A stretch of 64,000 bases of DNA from Blastocladiella emersonii ATCC 22665 (GCA_025594325.1 JANHCV010000004.1:1054001-1118000), one strand, 5' to 3'; shown: positions 9,091 to 20,652, counted from the stretch's first letter. Numbers and translations are program-made. The notes: generated from the letters alone by a model not told the origin.

Positions 9091-12000
9091 CTATCCGTTC
9101 TTGCGCTTGCCCGCGCCGCCGCCGCGCCCGCCCTTGCCGGTGCCCAACGACGTGGAGACGATGGCTGCGCCCGCGGGTCGTCCGATGGCGCTCTACAATG
9201 CGGACGAAAGTAAGTACAAGGCCAACGAGAACCCACGAGGGAGTGAGAAAGCGTACGTGAATGAGCCCCATATCCGCAACAAGGTCCTCGTCCGCGAGCC
9301 GGAACGTGATCGAGTTGATCTGCTTGCCCGCGCCGCGCTTGCGGCCCGCGGCTCCACTCCCACTCGCGCCCGCGTGCTGGTCGTCGTTGGCCGACGCGGT
9401 GGGGTTACGCTTCTGCGGGCGGCGACCGGGCCGGCCGGGGTTCCGTGCGCCGTTCGCGTTGCCCGCGGCGGCGCCGCCGGCCGTGAGCTCGGGGGCGTCG
9501 AGGTTGATGGAGAGGATGTCGAGGGACCGCTCCTCCTCGAGGCGGCGCTTCTTGACGCCGACCTCGGTGAGCATGCGCAGCTTGAGCAGGTCGACGTCCG
9601 ACCGGTACTGCTCGTCGGCGGCGGCCGTCTCCTCCGAGTACAGCTTCTCGGCCTGCGCGACCGTGTAGTCCATGACGCACTTGGCGCGGAAGATGCGCTC
9701 CTGGATCTTCATCGACAGGTCCTCGACGGCAAAGTTGAACTCGGCGTCCGTGTCTACACTCGCGCACGCGGTCGAGTCAGTGCCTGCCCGCCACGAAGCA
9801 AACTACGCGAGACGTACTGTCGAGCAGATCCTTGATCCCGCGCTCGAGCTCGTACCGCGCCTTGTCGTAGTACACGTCCTTGTGCTGGAGATACTTGGCC
9901 TCCATGGCGACCATGTACTCGTCGAGCTTGACGGTGCCCGGCGCGGGCGGTTTCGGCGGAGGCGCGGCCGCCGTCGCGATGGGCGCCCCACCGCGGCCGT
10001 TCGCGTTTGCGGGACTGATCCGCCCACCCGCCGCGACCGCCGCGGCCGCCGCAGGGCTCAGCAGCGACATCATGACCCCATTCGCGGACGTGCTGGACGG
10101 GATCGTGCTGGACCGGTGCAGCGGGGACGGGTGGTGCACCGAGTTGTTGCCGCTCGCGTGCTGGAGGTGGTGCGCGGCGCCCGTGTTGGCCGCCGACGCC
10201 GCCGCCGCGCCCTGCGCGGACGAGTAGTACGTCGCGTTGTACGCGGACCCAGCAACCGCCTGCTGCTGTTGCTGGTGCTGGTGCAGCTGGTGCTCGGCCG
10301 ACGACGCGTACCCGGCGCCGTGCGGCGGGACGCTGCCCGACGGGGGCGCCGCGTGGTGATGGTGTTGCTGGTGCTGTAAGTGGTGGTGCGCCGCGTGCTT
10401 GGGCGAGGAGGACGCGGGGGAGGCCGACGTCGACGACGCGTACGTCGTGATGTGCTGCGCGGCGGCGGACGGGCCGCGGCTCGATGCAGGCGACGCGGCG
10501 CGGCCCGTCGTCAGCGCGGGCGCGGCGCGCGCCGCTGCGGGCGGTGGTGGTGGCGGGAGCGACGGGCGGGACGACGACGCGGGGTCGGAATCGGGTTTGC
10601 CCGTACCCTGCTGCCCTGCCGCAGAGCTCGGTGCTGGTGGGCGGCCGGGAATCGTGACAGCCGCATGCGGAGCCGCCGGCGCCGAGTTACCGTCGTTCGT
10701 CGGGCGGGCATGACGCGCGTAGGGATCGTCGAGGTGGGTGGGCGCCGTGGCGGACCGCGGGGACGGCTCAGCGGGTGGAACAGCCGGTACCGACTGCTGT
10801 GGAGCAGGTGACGCGTTGGACCCCTGCTGCTGCAGCGGGCCAGCAGTACGAGCCGGCTGCTGCTGCTGTGGTGGTGGCGGAACCGACTGCTTCAGCTGCG
10901 CCTGGGCCTGCGAGACGGGCGGCGGGAGCGGGCCGCCGGGGTGCCGCGGGCCCGCAGACTGCTGCTGCTGCTGCTGCGGCGGGTAGGCCGACATGGGCGG
11001 GAGCTGCTGCTGCTGCTGCTGCTGCTGCGGTAGCTGCTGTTGCTGGTGGTACGCGGGGTGGCGCTGGTGCTGCTGCGGCGGCGGTTGCTGCTGGAGCTGG
11101 CCGGGCGGGGGCAGCTGCTGGTAGTAGCCCGACTGCGGCGGCGGCGGGGGCTGGCCGTACGCGGCGTTACGACCCGGCTGCGGCTGCTGCTGTTGCTGCT
11201 GCTGCTGGGGCGGCGCGTAGTGATGCGGGGGCCCATGGCGCATACCAGGCGGCGGCGGCGGGGCGTAGTGGCCGAGGTGCGAGTAGCCGCCACCGCCGTG
11301 CGACTTGGAGGGGTCGTCGGCGCCCTGGTCGGCCTGCTGCTGTTGCTGCTGCTGCTGGGCGGGGTTCGGGTAGTAGGGCGCGCCCCAGGCGGCTTCGGGC
11401 GCGCCGGCGGGTGGGAGGTGCTGCGGCGGTATAGACGACGGGTGCGACTGCCCCTGCTGCGGCGGCGGGTAGTTGGGGTAGCCCGGGTACGGCTGCTGCT
11501 GCTGCTGCTTCTGCTGCTGTTGAGGCTGTTGCGGGGGAGGTCCGCCGGTCTTGTCGGCCGACACCGACCCCGCATCCTGCTCGGGCCCACCGAGGGCGAG
11601 CGTGCCCGTGAGCGCGCGGATCGGCGCGAGCTGGGTGCCCGACGACCCGCCGGGCGCGCTCGTCGGCGGGAGGATGCCGGACAGCTTCACGCCGTTCCCG
11701 TCACCCGACGCAGGCGGGGCGGGACCAGCCGAAGCCCGAGCCTGCTGTTGCTGTTGCTGCTGCTGCGGCTGCTGCTTGGCGCCGTACCCGTCCGTCGGCG
11801 GCGTCCCACGGGGCGACACACCCGCCGCGCCGAGCCCCTGGCCCGCGAGCGCGCGCGCCGTAGCGCTGTGGAGCGGCGGGAGCACGTTACCGGCACCCGG
11901 GTGCGGCGAGTTGGACGACGGCGGCGCGGCGGGCCCGGGCCCCGCGCTGCTCGGGTTGAGGCTGGCGGCCGACGACGCGCCGCTCGCGCCAGCGGGGAGA

Positions 12001-12518
12001 TACCCCGCCGAGGACGACGGGTACAGGGGCTGCGGCGGGTACGCGGCGCCGGTCGGCGCGACGAGCGGCGTGCCGCCGCCCGAGGGAGCCGCGGATCCGT
12101 CGCCGCCCGGAAAGGGCGGGGGTGGCGAGTAGTACTGCTGTTGCTGGCCGTTTCCACCCTGCTGCGGCTGCATCATGGTCTGCTGTTGCTGCTGTGCCTG
12201 CTGCTGGTACGACCGCATGTGCGGCGGGAGCGGGCGTCCCTGCGGCGCCGGCGCGGAAGGAGCAGCCGACACGGGCGGGGGCGCGGGTCCCGCGCCGTAC
12301 GCGTAGGGCGAGTGCATGGCACCGGGCCCGCCGGGACCCGGGTGGCCCGGGAACTGCATGGGCGGCAGGCTGCCGAGGAACTGATGGGGAGAGGGCAGCG
12401 CGGGGAGCGGCGGCGGGCCGGCCGAGGACGAAGCGGGCGCCGAGGTCGGCGGTTGCGGCGGGCCCGCGGCCGAGGTGGGCGGAGGCGCGGATCCGGGACC
12501 GGATCCGGGGCCCGACAT
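9091..12518 (-). CDS. SDS3: SDS3/BRMS1-family subunit of the SIN3-RPD3 histone deacetylase complex, with long Q/P-rich N-terminus
   Basis: Exons 9818-12518, 9257-9753 and 9091-9192 give 1099 aa starting MSGPGSGPGS. The C-terminal ~230 residues are the Sds3-like coiled coil: LDEYMVAMEAKYLQHKDVYY, YELERGIKDLLDN, VEDLSMKIQERIFRAKCVMD, YTVAQAEKLYSEE, then EVGVKKRRLEEERSLDILS. It ends in a short tail SAIGRPAGAAIVSTS...KNG. In yeast and animals this coiled coil bridges Sin3 and the Rpd3/HDAC deacetylase in the nucleus. The first ~850 residues are low-complexity Gln, Pro, Ala and Ser with many polyQ and His/Gln runs, much longer than the usual 300-400 aa family members. Introns (9754-9817 and 9193-9256, 64 bp each) have donors GTACGT and GTACGC and TAG acceptors, and keep the frame exactly. 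Start choice: the frame is open further upstream, but this Met follows a normal leader. Confidence 0.85.
10860..11530. repeat. CAG/CTG trinucleotide tracts coding polyglutamine
   Basis: Forward-strand runs of gctgctgct and cagcagcag type recur every 50-100 bp (for example 11005-11030, 11190-11205, 11335-11355, 11491-11515). On the minus strand they encode glutamine runs of up to about eight residues inside the SDS3 N-terminus, mixed with proline runs. Length polymorphism is likely. Confidence 0.8.
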
Positions 12519-12898
12519 GGGAGCGCGTCGATGAAGAGGGGAGGGGAAGCGAGCGCGGCTAGACAGTGGGAAGGATGCGCGCGTCGTCAGCGCCCTGCCC
12601 GCGTCGTGTTGCATTGAGGGGGAGCGTGGTACATGGGCGCAGCGGGTGCGTGTGCGTGAGCGGGTGCGGGCAGTTGCGTTCGGCAAGTAATTGCGCTCGG
12701 CTGGGCGGGCGGATCGCTTTGCAGTGTTGAGGGGAGGAGGAGAGTGCGCGGCGCGGCGAGCGGAGGGGGGGAGAAAGCGAGGCCCATCGGCGGGCACCCT
12801 CACGTGTGCGAAGGCAGCCCACCGCGATGGACGCGCGGGGACGAAAGGCGTATGGGGAAACTGCTCGACCATGTATGAGGCGAGTAACAACATCATCA
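12519..12898. other. Spacer between SDS3 and FYV10/MAEA
   Basis: Promoter and 5' leader of SDS3 and 3' flank of the MAEA homologue (both on the minus strand). It is GC-rich, with no gene, no TATA box and no clear ACGCATCRACACC element; a partial match (ATCGACGCGCTCCC) abuts the SDS3 start. Confidence 0.5.
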
Positions 12899-14256
12899 TC
12901 ACGTCAGGTACATTTTCTTGAGCTCGCGGGCCTGGTACACCTTGCCCGTGCGCGGGCACTTGAACATGCCGTGGTTCTTGGCCGCCATGTCGGCGACGGC
13001 CTTGCGCGAGTAGACGTATCCGTCGGGCGTGACCATGGGCGGGTTGTCCTCGTTCATGAGCGCGCCCGTGATGCGGCACACGTACGTCGAGTTGACCTGG
13101 TGCCCGAGCGGCAGCCCGCGCGCGAGCTCGTGGTACGTGCCCGCCACGCACACGGGGCAGTTGGCGCTGCAGTCCTCGGCCCGCCCGCACTGCGCCGTCT
13201 TGAGCACCGACAGCCCGGCCTGCAGCGTCGACTCGAGCGCCGACTGCGGCGGCAGCGCGTGCAGCGCGAAATTGTCGGCCCGGAACTGCTGCCGCAGCGC
13301 GGCCCACCGCGCGTCGCCGTCGTACAGCGAACGGTACGGCTCGCACTGCGTCGCCGGCGGGAACGCCAGCAGCGCGAGCGCCTGCTGGATCGACGCCATG
13401 TGGGTGTCGGCGAAGGGCGCCAGGTGCGACTTGGCGTACTCGAGCGCGGGCGCGAGCTTGCGCGCCGCCGCCAGGTCAATGAACTCCTGCAGGCGCAGGT
13501 TGAACTCGAGCGTGCTCTTCTGCTTGCGCAGCGCCGTCTTGTTGTCGGCGCACCACGCCAGCGCCTCGGTGCACCGCCGCGCCTCAAGCGCCACCTCGAT
13601 CTTGCGCGCCTGACGGAAGAAATCGAGATCGGCAAAGTGCTCGAGTGGGAGTCGCTTCGAGACGGGTTTCGCGTCGCCCGCCGTGACCATGCCGCCGCTG
13701 CTTGGCGGGTCCGTGTCCATGGGATCATCGCCGGCTGATGTTGCCGCAGCGGGCGGCGCGCCCTTGGCCAGCAGCGTGGCCGACTCGAGGAAGCCCTGGC
13801 GCAGCAGGTAGTCGAGCAGCAGGCGCTGCAGGCGGACGTGCGACCACGACGCGTACGCCGGGTCGTCCTGCGTCTTGATGTGGGCCAGCGCCTGCTGGTG
13901 CGCCAGCCGCGTGCGCACCTGGTCGACGTACAGCGCCTCTTCCTCACGCAGCTCGTTCAGCTACACACACACGCTCCGGGTGAGGACTGTGACTGCGATC
14001 CGCAGCGCGCGCAACGCACCTTGCGCCTCAGCTTGCGCAGGCGGTCGGCGTAGGTGTCGAGGGCCTTGAGCGGGTCGGCGGGGCCCTTGCCCTTGGCCAG
14101 GTCCGAGATGGCCGTGACCACGTTGCCAATCTCCTTCTCCGTGTGCTTCTGCGCCTTGCGGTTGGCCTTGCGCAGCTGCTCGAACGGCAGCTTGACGAAG
14201 GCCGACTCGAGCCCGAGGATCGCGTCCGCGTTCAGCTTGAGCTTGTCGGATGACAT
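12899..14256 (-). CDS. FYV10: GID/CTLH E3 ubiquitin ligase RING subunit (Fyv10/Gid9, MAEA)
   Basis: Exons 14020-14256 and 12899-13960 (59-bp intron, donor GTGCGT, acceptor GTGTAG) encode 432 aa, close to the usual 390-520. Order: N-terminal helical part (KLNADAILGLESAFVKLPFE), coiled coil joined across the intron (ADRLRKLRRKLNELREEEAL), LisH (~residues 115-150, YASWSHVRLQRLLLDYLLRQ), CTLH/CRA (LEHFADLDFFRQARKIEVAL onward) and a C-terminal degenerate RING: CPVC, then VCRITGALMNEDNPPMVTPD, GYVYSRKAV and FKCPRTGKVY. In yeast this is one of the two RING-type subunits of the GID ligase, which targets gluconeogenic enzymes; in animals it acts with RMND5. Located in cytosol and nucleus. Confidence 0.93.
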
Positions 14257-14460
14257 TGCAGTGTGCGTGGTTCCTTGCACGGGTTGTTGCAAGTGCGGCG
14301 ATGGGATGGGAAGCGGGGGAGGAGCGGGTTGGCGGCGAACTGAGCAACGCGTCGCACATGACATGACGCCCGGCCGTCCGGAAGCGACCTTGGCTCCTTC
14401 GTCCACCTCTCCCTCCCTCTCCTCACTCCGAGCACGCATCGCCAGATATTTACACACTCC

Positions 14461-16814
14461 ATGCAACCCTCATCGCAGCCCAACCGCGGCGTCAAGCGCG
14501 CCTCCTCGCTCGCCGAGCTGCGCGTATGTCGTCGCCGCTGCCCGTGCTCTGCACGGCGTCGCTGATCGCTCCCAACCGCTGCATCTAGGAGCGGCAACGG
14601 AAGAAGCAGGCGACGCCGGCCCTCGTCAACCCGACGCTCGCCGTCGGCGCTGCCGCCTCGTCGGCCTCCTCAGCAGCTGCACCTCGCCCGAGTCCAGCGA
14701 CGACGACGACCAGGGCCGCGCCCAAGCGCCAGCTCCTGCAACCGCGCTCGCTGTCGTCCAACCAGCCGTCCGTCGCCTCTATCTTCGCCTCGCGCAACGC
14801 GGCCGCCGCCAGGGCCAGCGCGGCCGCGGTAGCGGCGGCCTCCAAGCCGTCCTCGACCTCCGTCTCACGATCCGCCTCCGAGTCGTCGCTCGCGGGCACC
14901 GCCGCGTCCAGCGGGTCCGCGACGCCCGTCGCGCCGCGCCCCACCAGTGCTGATGCGGACGCCGACGACGAGGACGAGGACGAGGAGGAGGACGAGGACG
15001 AGGGTGTCGTTGACGAGACGGCGCAGGCGACGGTGCGCTCGTCGCAGTTCATTTCGCGGCGCCGCCCGCACTCGGCCGAGTCGCCCGCCGCTACCTCACC
15101 CGGCGACGCGCACCCGTTCGACTTTGTCCCCGAATCTTCCTCCACCAAATCGCGCGCACGCGACCCGTTCGCCCTCCTGCGCTCGCTCTCGTCTTCGGGC
15201 TCGCCCTCCACCGCCGCCGACAAGGCCGCGAAACCCGCGCCGGCGCTGAAACGCGTCAAGTCAGCGACCGACTGGAGCGAGTTGGTGCGCGGCGTCGCCA
15301 CGCTGCAGGTCCACGGCACCACCCTGTCGCTCGGCCTGTCCAACGTCGAGGCGTACCGGTCGGGCGCCATCGATGACGCTGACGACGAGGCCGACGACGC
15401 GTGGGACGAGGAGGATGTCGACGGGTGGGCCAACGCGCAGCTCAGCGACGCCGACTGGGACCGCGACGCGGACGAGGATGGGGATGACGAGTACGAGGAC
15501 GACGACGAGGAGCGGAGCGCGGGCCGCGCGCGGCTGCTCGACCGTGTGTTTGGCGTGGACGGGGATGCGGACGACGGCGCGCAGAGCCGGTTCGCGGACG
15601 ACGAGGCGAGTTTCCGGCCCAGCAGCGGGACCGGGTTCGGCAGCTCCGAGGACGGGATCGCCGCGCTGCTCGACGACCAGGACATGGCGATGCGCGTCGA
15701 CGCCGCGCCCGTTGCCGCCAGCACTTCCACCCGACGCTCGCGGTGGTCGCTCGTGCGCCGCATCGCCGTGTACTCGTCGACCCCGCTCGACATGCTGCGC
15801 CCCACCGACCCGCCGTCCGCCGCGTTGCTGTGGCACGAGGCCTTTGACCACTTCTCTGGCCACCCGTCCTTCCCGGCGAACCCGCACGACCCGTCCGTCG
15901 TGCGCCTGTACTCGCACCTGCACCACTACCGGTTCCCTTCCCACCCGCTCTCGCCCGCGTCGCGCGCCGTCGTGATCCGCGCGCTGACCGCGCAGGGCGC
16001 CGGCGACCCGGCCGCGACCGCCGAGCTCGCCGAGTACCGCGCCCTGCAGCGCCAGTGGCAGGCTGCGCTCACGCACCTCGCGGCGCGCGTCGCGCCCGAC
16101 AACGGGTTCTACGTCGTCCACGGTGACAGCTTCACGGCCCTCGTCACGCGCAACGGTGCGGCCTTGAGTAAGAGCACGCGTGGGCTCCGCACTCAGCTGC
16201 GCGAGCGCGGGATCGAGTACTTCCCCGCCGCGGGCAAGCACGCGCGCGAGCGGATCCGCGCGCGGAACTACCACCTCGCTCCCGACGCGGAAACCGCGGA
16301 TGGAAGCGATGGCGACGACGCCATGGACTCCGTCGCCGACCCTCGCGACCACGACGACGAGGGCATGGACAGCGACGGTGGCGACCGCGTGCCGCTGACC
16401 GTGGTCCGCGACACGACCGACGCGCACGACGAGCTGTTCGTCGCGCACCACGGCGCACTCGCGATCCCCGCCGCCTCGGTCCCGTCCCTCATCGCCTTCC
16501 TCGTCGACTTCCCGACGTGGAACGCGCGGTCCGCGCGCGCCGCCGACCCGACGCTCCCCGTGCTCGTGTCCCGCACCCCGTTCATGCACGCGGCGACGGC
16601 GCGCGCCGAGGTCACGCGCGGCGGCAAGGTGTCCGGGTCGGTCCGCGGCGACCAGCACTGGATCCAGATCGACGGGTGGGTGTTCCCCGGCGCGGTCGCG
16701 CGGATCGAGGAGATCGTCCGCGGGATCGTCCCGACCGCGAACGTCGAGGTCACGGTCGACGAGCGCGCTGAGTTTGTGGGCAGGGGGATCGATGAGACGC
16801 TGTACAGTGGGTGA
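14461..16814 (+). CDS. DONSON: DONSON (Downstream neighbor of Son) replication-initiation protein homologue
   Basis: Exons 14461-14523 and 14589-16814 (65-bp intron, GTATGT...CTAG) encode 762 aa. Residues 1-200 are Ala/Ser-rich with a strongly acidic run near 160; the conserved region follows. Recognisable landmarks are ALKRVKSATDWSELVRGVAT, RSRWSLVRRIAVYSSTPLDM, LLWHEAFDHFSGHPSFP, DNGFYVVHGDSFTALVTRNG and STRGLRTQLRERGIEYFPAA. The last is the most diagnostic DONSON motif. Family knowledge: DONSON delivers GINS to MCM during CMG helicase assembly and stabilises forks in animals; budding yeast lacks it. The region near 490-520 carries an additional acidic insertion. The MCM3- and GINS-binding sites cannot be judged by eye. 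Divergent orientation from the MAEA homologue, with a ~200-bp shared upstream region. Confidence 0.85.
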
Positions 16815-17047
16815 AATAGTATACGAAGATTTTGCAGGATGGACGCGTCGGTGACTCCCTGAATCCCTGAAAAACGCGTAGAAGCCCAGGGCAACGGCCC
16901 ACGTGACCCAGCGTGACGCCTTGGCCGCCACTCGCGACGCTCCGCACGCCGCGCGCGCGCACGCGTGGCCGCCGTTGACCGCGTCGCCGATCACTCGCCG
17001 GTGGGCCCGGGTCTAGTGATACTGACGTCGGGCCTCGTCCCCACTCC

Positions 17048-17075
17048 ACGCATCGACACGCTACGCATCGACACC
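17048..17075 (+). promoter_or_regulatory. Doubled ACGCATCGACACC element abutting the RRP15 start codon
   Basis: ACGCATCGACAC at 17048-17059 and ACGCATCGACACC at 17063-17075; the second ends exactly at the ATG (17076). The same element precedes at least seven other genes here (see findings). Likely a transcription-start or translation-context signal (inference). Confidence 0.6.
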
Positions 17076-18221
17076 ATGGGCAAAGTGAAGGCCAAGGCCA
17101 CGTTTGCCATGCGCAAGGGCGCCGCCGCGTCCGCGCCGCCCGCCAAACGCGGCGGCAACGCGCCCGCGCCGACTCGTGGCGGAAAGGCCGCCGCGAAGAA
17201 GGGCGGCCCGTCCCTCTCGAGCGACGACGAGGACGATCGCGCCGCCGAGGAGGCGCTGGATATCACGGACCGCATGAACTACGACGAGGAGTCGGAGGAT
17301 TCCGACGCGGCCGACAGCGATGATGATGATGAAGAGGACGAGGGCATGGATGTGGACGCGAGTGACGACGACGACGAGGATCTGCCGTCCAGAAAAAAGA
17401 AGCCGGGTACGGTCTCCCCCACCCCCGCGCGCCGCGATGGTCTCGCAGCCCTCGACTAACCCGACGCGTGTGTCTGTAGCCAAGAAGTCGCGGCCACTGA
17501 GCGAGGCCATCGCCGACATCCTGTCGGCCAAGCCACCAGCAGCGACGCGGGCGGCGGCGGCGGCGCCGATCCTGTCGCGGACCACGATCGAGCGGCGGCT
17601 CGAGGAGGAGAAGCTCGAGGCCAAGGCGCGCAAGATCGTGGCGAGCGAGAACAAGATCGACTACTCCAAGGAACACGTCATCCCGTCCATCACGGCCGAC
17701 CTCGAGTACGAGAAGCGGTTGCGCAAGGTCGCGACGCGCGGTGGTACGCTCACTCTTTCACGGTCTGGATGGGACGAGCACTTACCCTCTCGCCCCCCTC
17801 GAACGTAGTGGTCAAGCTGTTCAACGCGGTGCGCATGTCGCAGCAAAAGGCCAAGGAGATCCGCGCCGTGGCCAAGAAGGAGACGCTGATTGAGCGGCCA
17901 GCCACCACGCAGAAGGTGGCGTCCACGGCCAAGGCCACCTTCATGGACATTCTGCGCCGCGGGTCCAACAAGCCGCAGACCACCAGTGTCCTGTTCGGCG
18001 ACAAGCCCACGGACGCCAACGCGGCCGAGGCCGACGCAGCGACGGGCATGGAGGAGGAGGCCGGCGACGGCAAGGCCAAGGGCAGCAGCAAGAAGGCGTC
18101 CGACGACGCACACGCCGGCAAGGGCACGTGGAGCGTCCTCGACGACGGGTTCATGCTCGACGCCAAGCTCAAGGACTGGGAAGCCGAGCGCGAGGACGAG
18201 GACGAGATGGAGTACGAGTGA
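17076..18221 (+). CDS. RRP15: RRP15 ribosomal RNA-processing protein
   Basis: Exons 17076-17406, 17480-17743 and 17809-18221 encode 335 aa; the introns (73 and 65 bp) have GTACG donors and GTAG acceptors and join in phase. The N-terminus is basic then strongly acidic (DDDDEEDEGMDVDASDDDDE). The Rrp15 domain follows: RPLSEAIADILSAKPP, RRLEEEKLEAKARKIVA, then DLEYEKRLRKVATRGVVKLF and NAVRMSQQKAKE. That RKVATRGVVKLFNAV core is the family signature. The protein works in the nucleolus in pre-60S particles, needed for ITS1/27S processing. The C-terminus is Lys/Ala-rich then acidic, ending WEAEREDEDEMEYE. It converges on NDUFA12 with a ~210-bp gap. Confidence 0.9.
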
Positions 18222-18431
18222 GCGAGGTTGCGAGACGCGCGGTGGAGGGTCCCGCGGATCCTCTGCCGACCCCCATATACACGTAAAAATTAGTTTTGTT
18301 GATCGCGATCCTTGGGCAGCGGCGAAGGTCAGGTTCCTCGTTGGTCAGTAGGAGAGCAGAGCGAGCAAGTAAACGGACTGTGTTGTGTGGGGTAGATCAG
18401 GGAGGAGGGAACGAATCAAAAGGAAGGGCAG

Positions 18432-18977
18432 TTAGGCGCCGCGGCGAGCGACCTTGGGCGCCCACTCCTCGACCTTGGGCTCGGTCGTGTTGTAGGGCTT
18501 GAAGCTGGCGGCGGTGCCTGAGGTGTTGGCCGTGTGCGGGGCGATCCACTGCGACTGCGGCAGCTGCGCCTTGAGCTCCTGCGGCGTGCGCGAGTCGGTG
18601 CGGTGGATCCACATGTGCCTGGAGGAGGGCGCGCGGAGCAGTGAGCGCGGGTCGGTTGGGAGCAGGGAGCGAGTATGGCGGCGTACCACTCGGCGGGGAT
18701 CTCCGAGGGGTCAAAGTTGCGCTTCGCGGGGACAACCCAGCGCTCGCGGACTAGCAAGAGTACACTGGAGGTCAGATCAATCGTTCGCCGTGCTAGCGAG
18801 GACGGCAAACGGACCCCAGAGCTCGGTCTTGGTGTTCTCGTAGTACTGGTTGCCCGCGGCGTCGGTGCCGATGAGGGTTCCGGCCTTGACCTCGCCGAGG
18901 GTCATCATCTGGTGCCAGGCCATGCGCGGGCCGACCTTGAGGATGTTGGTGACGTGGCGGGTGATCGAAAAGGACAT
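18432..18977 (-). CDS. NDUFA12: NDUFA12 (B17.2), NADH:ubiquinone oxidoreductase accessory subunit
   Basis: Exons 18815-18977, 18687-18750 and 18432-18618 encode 137 aa, the usual length. Landmarks: VKAGTLIGTDAAGNQYYENT (the hallmark GTLVG-D--GN-YYEN), RERWVVPAKRNFDPSEIPAE, WHMWIHRTDSRTP, and the C-terminal PYNTTEPKVEEWAPK. It is an accessory subunit at the peripheral arm of mitochondrial complex I. No cleavable presequence is evident, as normal for this family. The first donor is GTCCGT, a less common variant, supported by the exact joining of TELW to VRERWV. It shares a 278-bp bidirectional upstream region with elongin C. Confidence 0.92.
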
Positions 18978-19255
18978 GGTGTTGATGCGTGGTGGTTGAT
19001 GCGTGGTGCGTTGCGTCAAGTCCCAGCGGGGCGCCGTGCTTCGTGGTGCGAGGACGGGAAGAGGCAGCGGAGGAGAATGTGGCGGAGCGGAGCGAGCAGA
19101 GCCGATCCAAAAAACAGCGGGCCGGTTGCCTCGCATCACCTGACGCGCGCGTCGTCGACTTTTCCTCGACTTGCTCGAGCGCGACTCACTCGCCCTCTCC
19201 CGCAGCTCTAAGCAACGCATTCCGCTACGCATCGACACTTGACGCAACCAACGCC
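18978..19255. promoter_or_regulatory. Bidirectional promoter region, NDUFA12 / elongin C
   Basis: Both start codons face outward. On the minus strand ACGCATCAACACC (18978-18990) directly abuts the NDUFA12 ATG, with a second partial copy at 18994-19004. On the plus strand ACGCATCGACAC (19227-19238) lies 17 bases before the elongin C ATG. No TATA box seen. Confidence 0.6.
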
Positions 19256-19707
19256 ATGTCTGCCGCCGCTGCCGCCACCGCGTCGCCACCAGGCACCGCG
19301 CCCGCCGCCGCCACCGACGCGGCCAACCCGAACGACGTGCTCGACCTGACCGAGCACGTCAAGCTCGTGTCGTCGGACGGCTTCGAGTTCATCCTCGACC
19401 GCCGGTGCGCCATGGCCTCGGGCGCCATCAAGGCCATGTTGTCGTCGCCCGCGCGCTTCGCCGAGTCGCACCACAACGTGATCGAGTTCAAGGACATCAA
19501 GTACGTTTTGGGGCGTGACTCGATGGATCGCTACCCCAGCACACTGACGCGACGCCGTCTAGGGCCGTGATCCTGGAAAAGGTGTGCCAATACTTGCACT
19601 ACAAGGTGCGCTTCACGAACTCGTCGACCGAGATCCCCGAGTTCGACCTCGGGTCGCCCGAGATCTACCTCGAGCTGCTCATGGCCGCCGACTTTCTCGA
19701 CTGCTGA
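19256..19707 (+). CDS. ELC1: Elongin C
   Basis: Exons 19256-19500 and 19563-19707 (62-bp intron, GTACGT...CTAG) encode 129 aa. The BTB/Skp1-like fold is clear: [71 protein letters not shown], and [16 protein letters not shown] at the exact C-terminus. This matches eukaryotic elongin C except for a ~30-residue Ala/Thr/Pro N-terminal extension. It is an adaptor of Cullin-based ubiquitin ligases that binds BC-box proteins, and in yeast it partners Ela1. Located in nucleus and cytosol. Confidence 0.95.
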
Positions 19708-20652
19708 GCGCGGTTTCCCCCTTGTACAAACTATCCCCCTCGCAGAATACACATGACTCCCGTTGACCGAAACACCGTGGATCGCTTCGTGGTCGACTGC
19801 CGTACACCGATGAGCTGTCCTACATCTCCAACGAGAGCGGGTGTGCGAGGAGCTGGAGGAAGGTCCGCGACAAGCACTGGTCGGCGCGTCGGCCAACACG
19901 CGGAGCGCGGTCGAGTCAAGTCCCGCCGCGCAGGCGCTCCCTTCTCTGCTCCCCCAAGAGCCCACACTGCCATGAAACCGCCTTTAACTTCTTGCAACTA
20001 TCTCTCGCGACACTGCTGTGCTTGATGCGCCATCCTGACGCGTGCCTCGTCGCAGCCCAACATCGCGAGTCCAGGCGACCCTGCATGGTTGTGCGTCACG
20101 CCCACGGTCCCAATAGAGACAAGTGATCTGCGCCTTGTTGCATCAGCAGACTTTTGTTTTTGCGTATCATGCTCCTTGGCCAGTCGCCATCAAAAGCGGT
20201 TTGGACTTGGTCGGCTTGGCGCGTCAAGCTCTGCTGCGAGGCCTGACGAATCGGTTGGCTTCCTGCGAGCCGCAAATGCCCCTTCCATCAATCTTCCGCG
20301 ATACGACGCACTCAAATCGTTAATTTGGCGCCGTGACTCGATTTGCATCAAAGATTCCGTACCAGCAGTGAAGTGGCCAAAGCGATTGGCGAGTGCTGAC
20401 TCGATCCGGAGCTGTATGCCTGCCTCTTCGCCAACTACCTTCTCCAGTCATGATGAGCCGGAGGAGCTTCATCCCTGCTTCCTAGACGACTTGTTTATGG
20501 ATTTCGACTCGCGCGGATCTCACTCATGATGTATCGCGCCACCTGATTTACGACTACCATCGACGTTGCTACATTCTCCGCACCCTTCGCTCGACGATTC
20601 GACCGACGGCCTTCGACCAGCTCTTTCCTTGTTGTCCTGCCGCGCGCTGTCC

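Noticed and set aside
10255-12200. CAG-rich region as a satellite or mobile repeat
   Set aside because: It lies in frame within the SDS3 coding sequence with no stop codons, so it is better read as polyglutamine coding sequence.
14585-15805. Long minus-strand open frame opposite DONSON
   Set aside because: It mirrors the biased third positions of the real plus-strand gene and is Ser/Ala/Arg low-complexity; no homology or splice signals.
15261-16994. 577-codon minus-strand frame opposite DONSON
   Set aside because: Arg/Val-rich shadow typical of GC-rich coding DNA; DONSON motifs lie on the other strand.
20089-20529. 146-codon frame in the gene-poor region
   Set aside because: Lacks the coding bias of nearby genes and resembles nothing recognisable on either strand.
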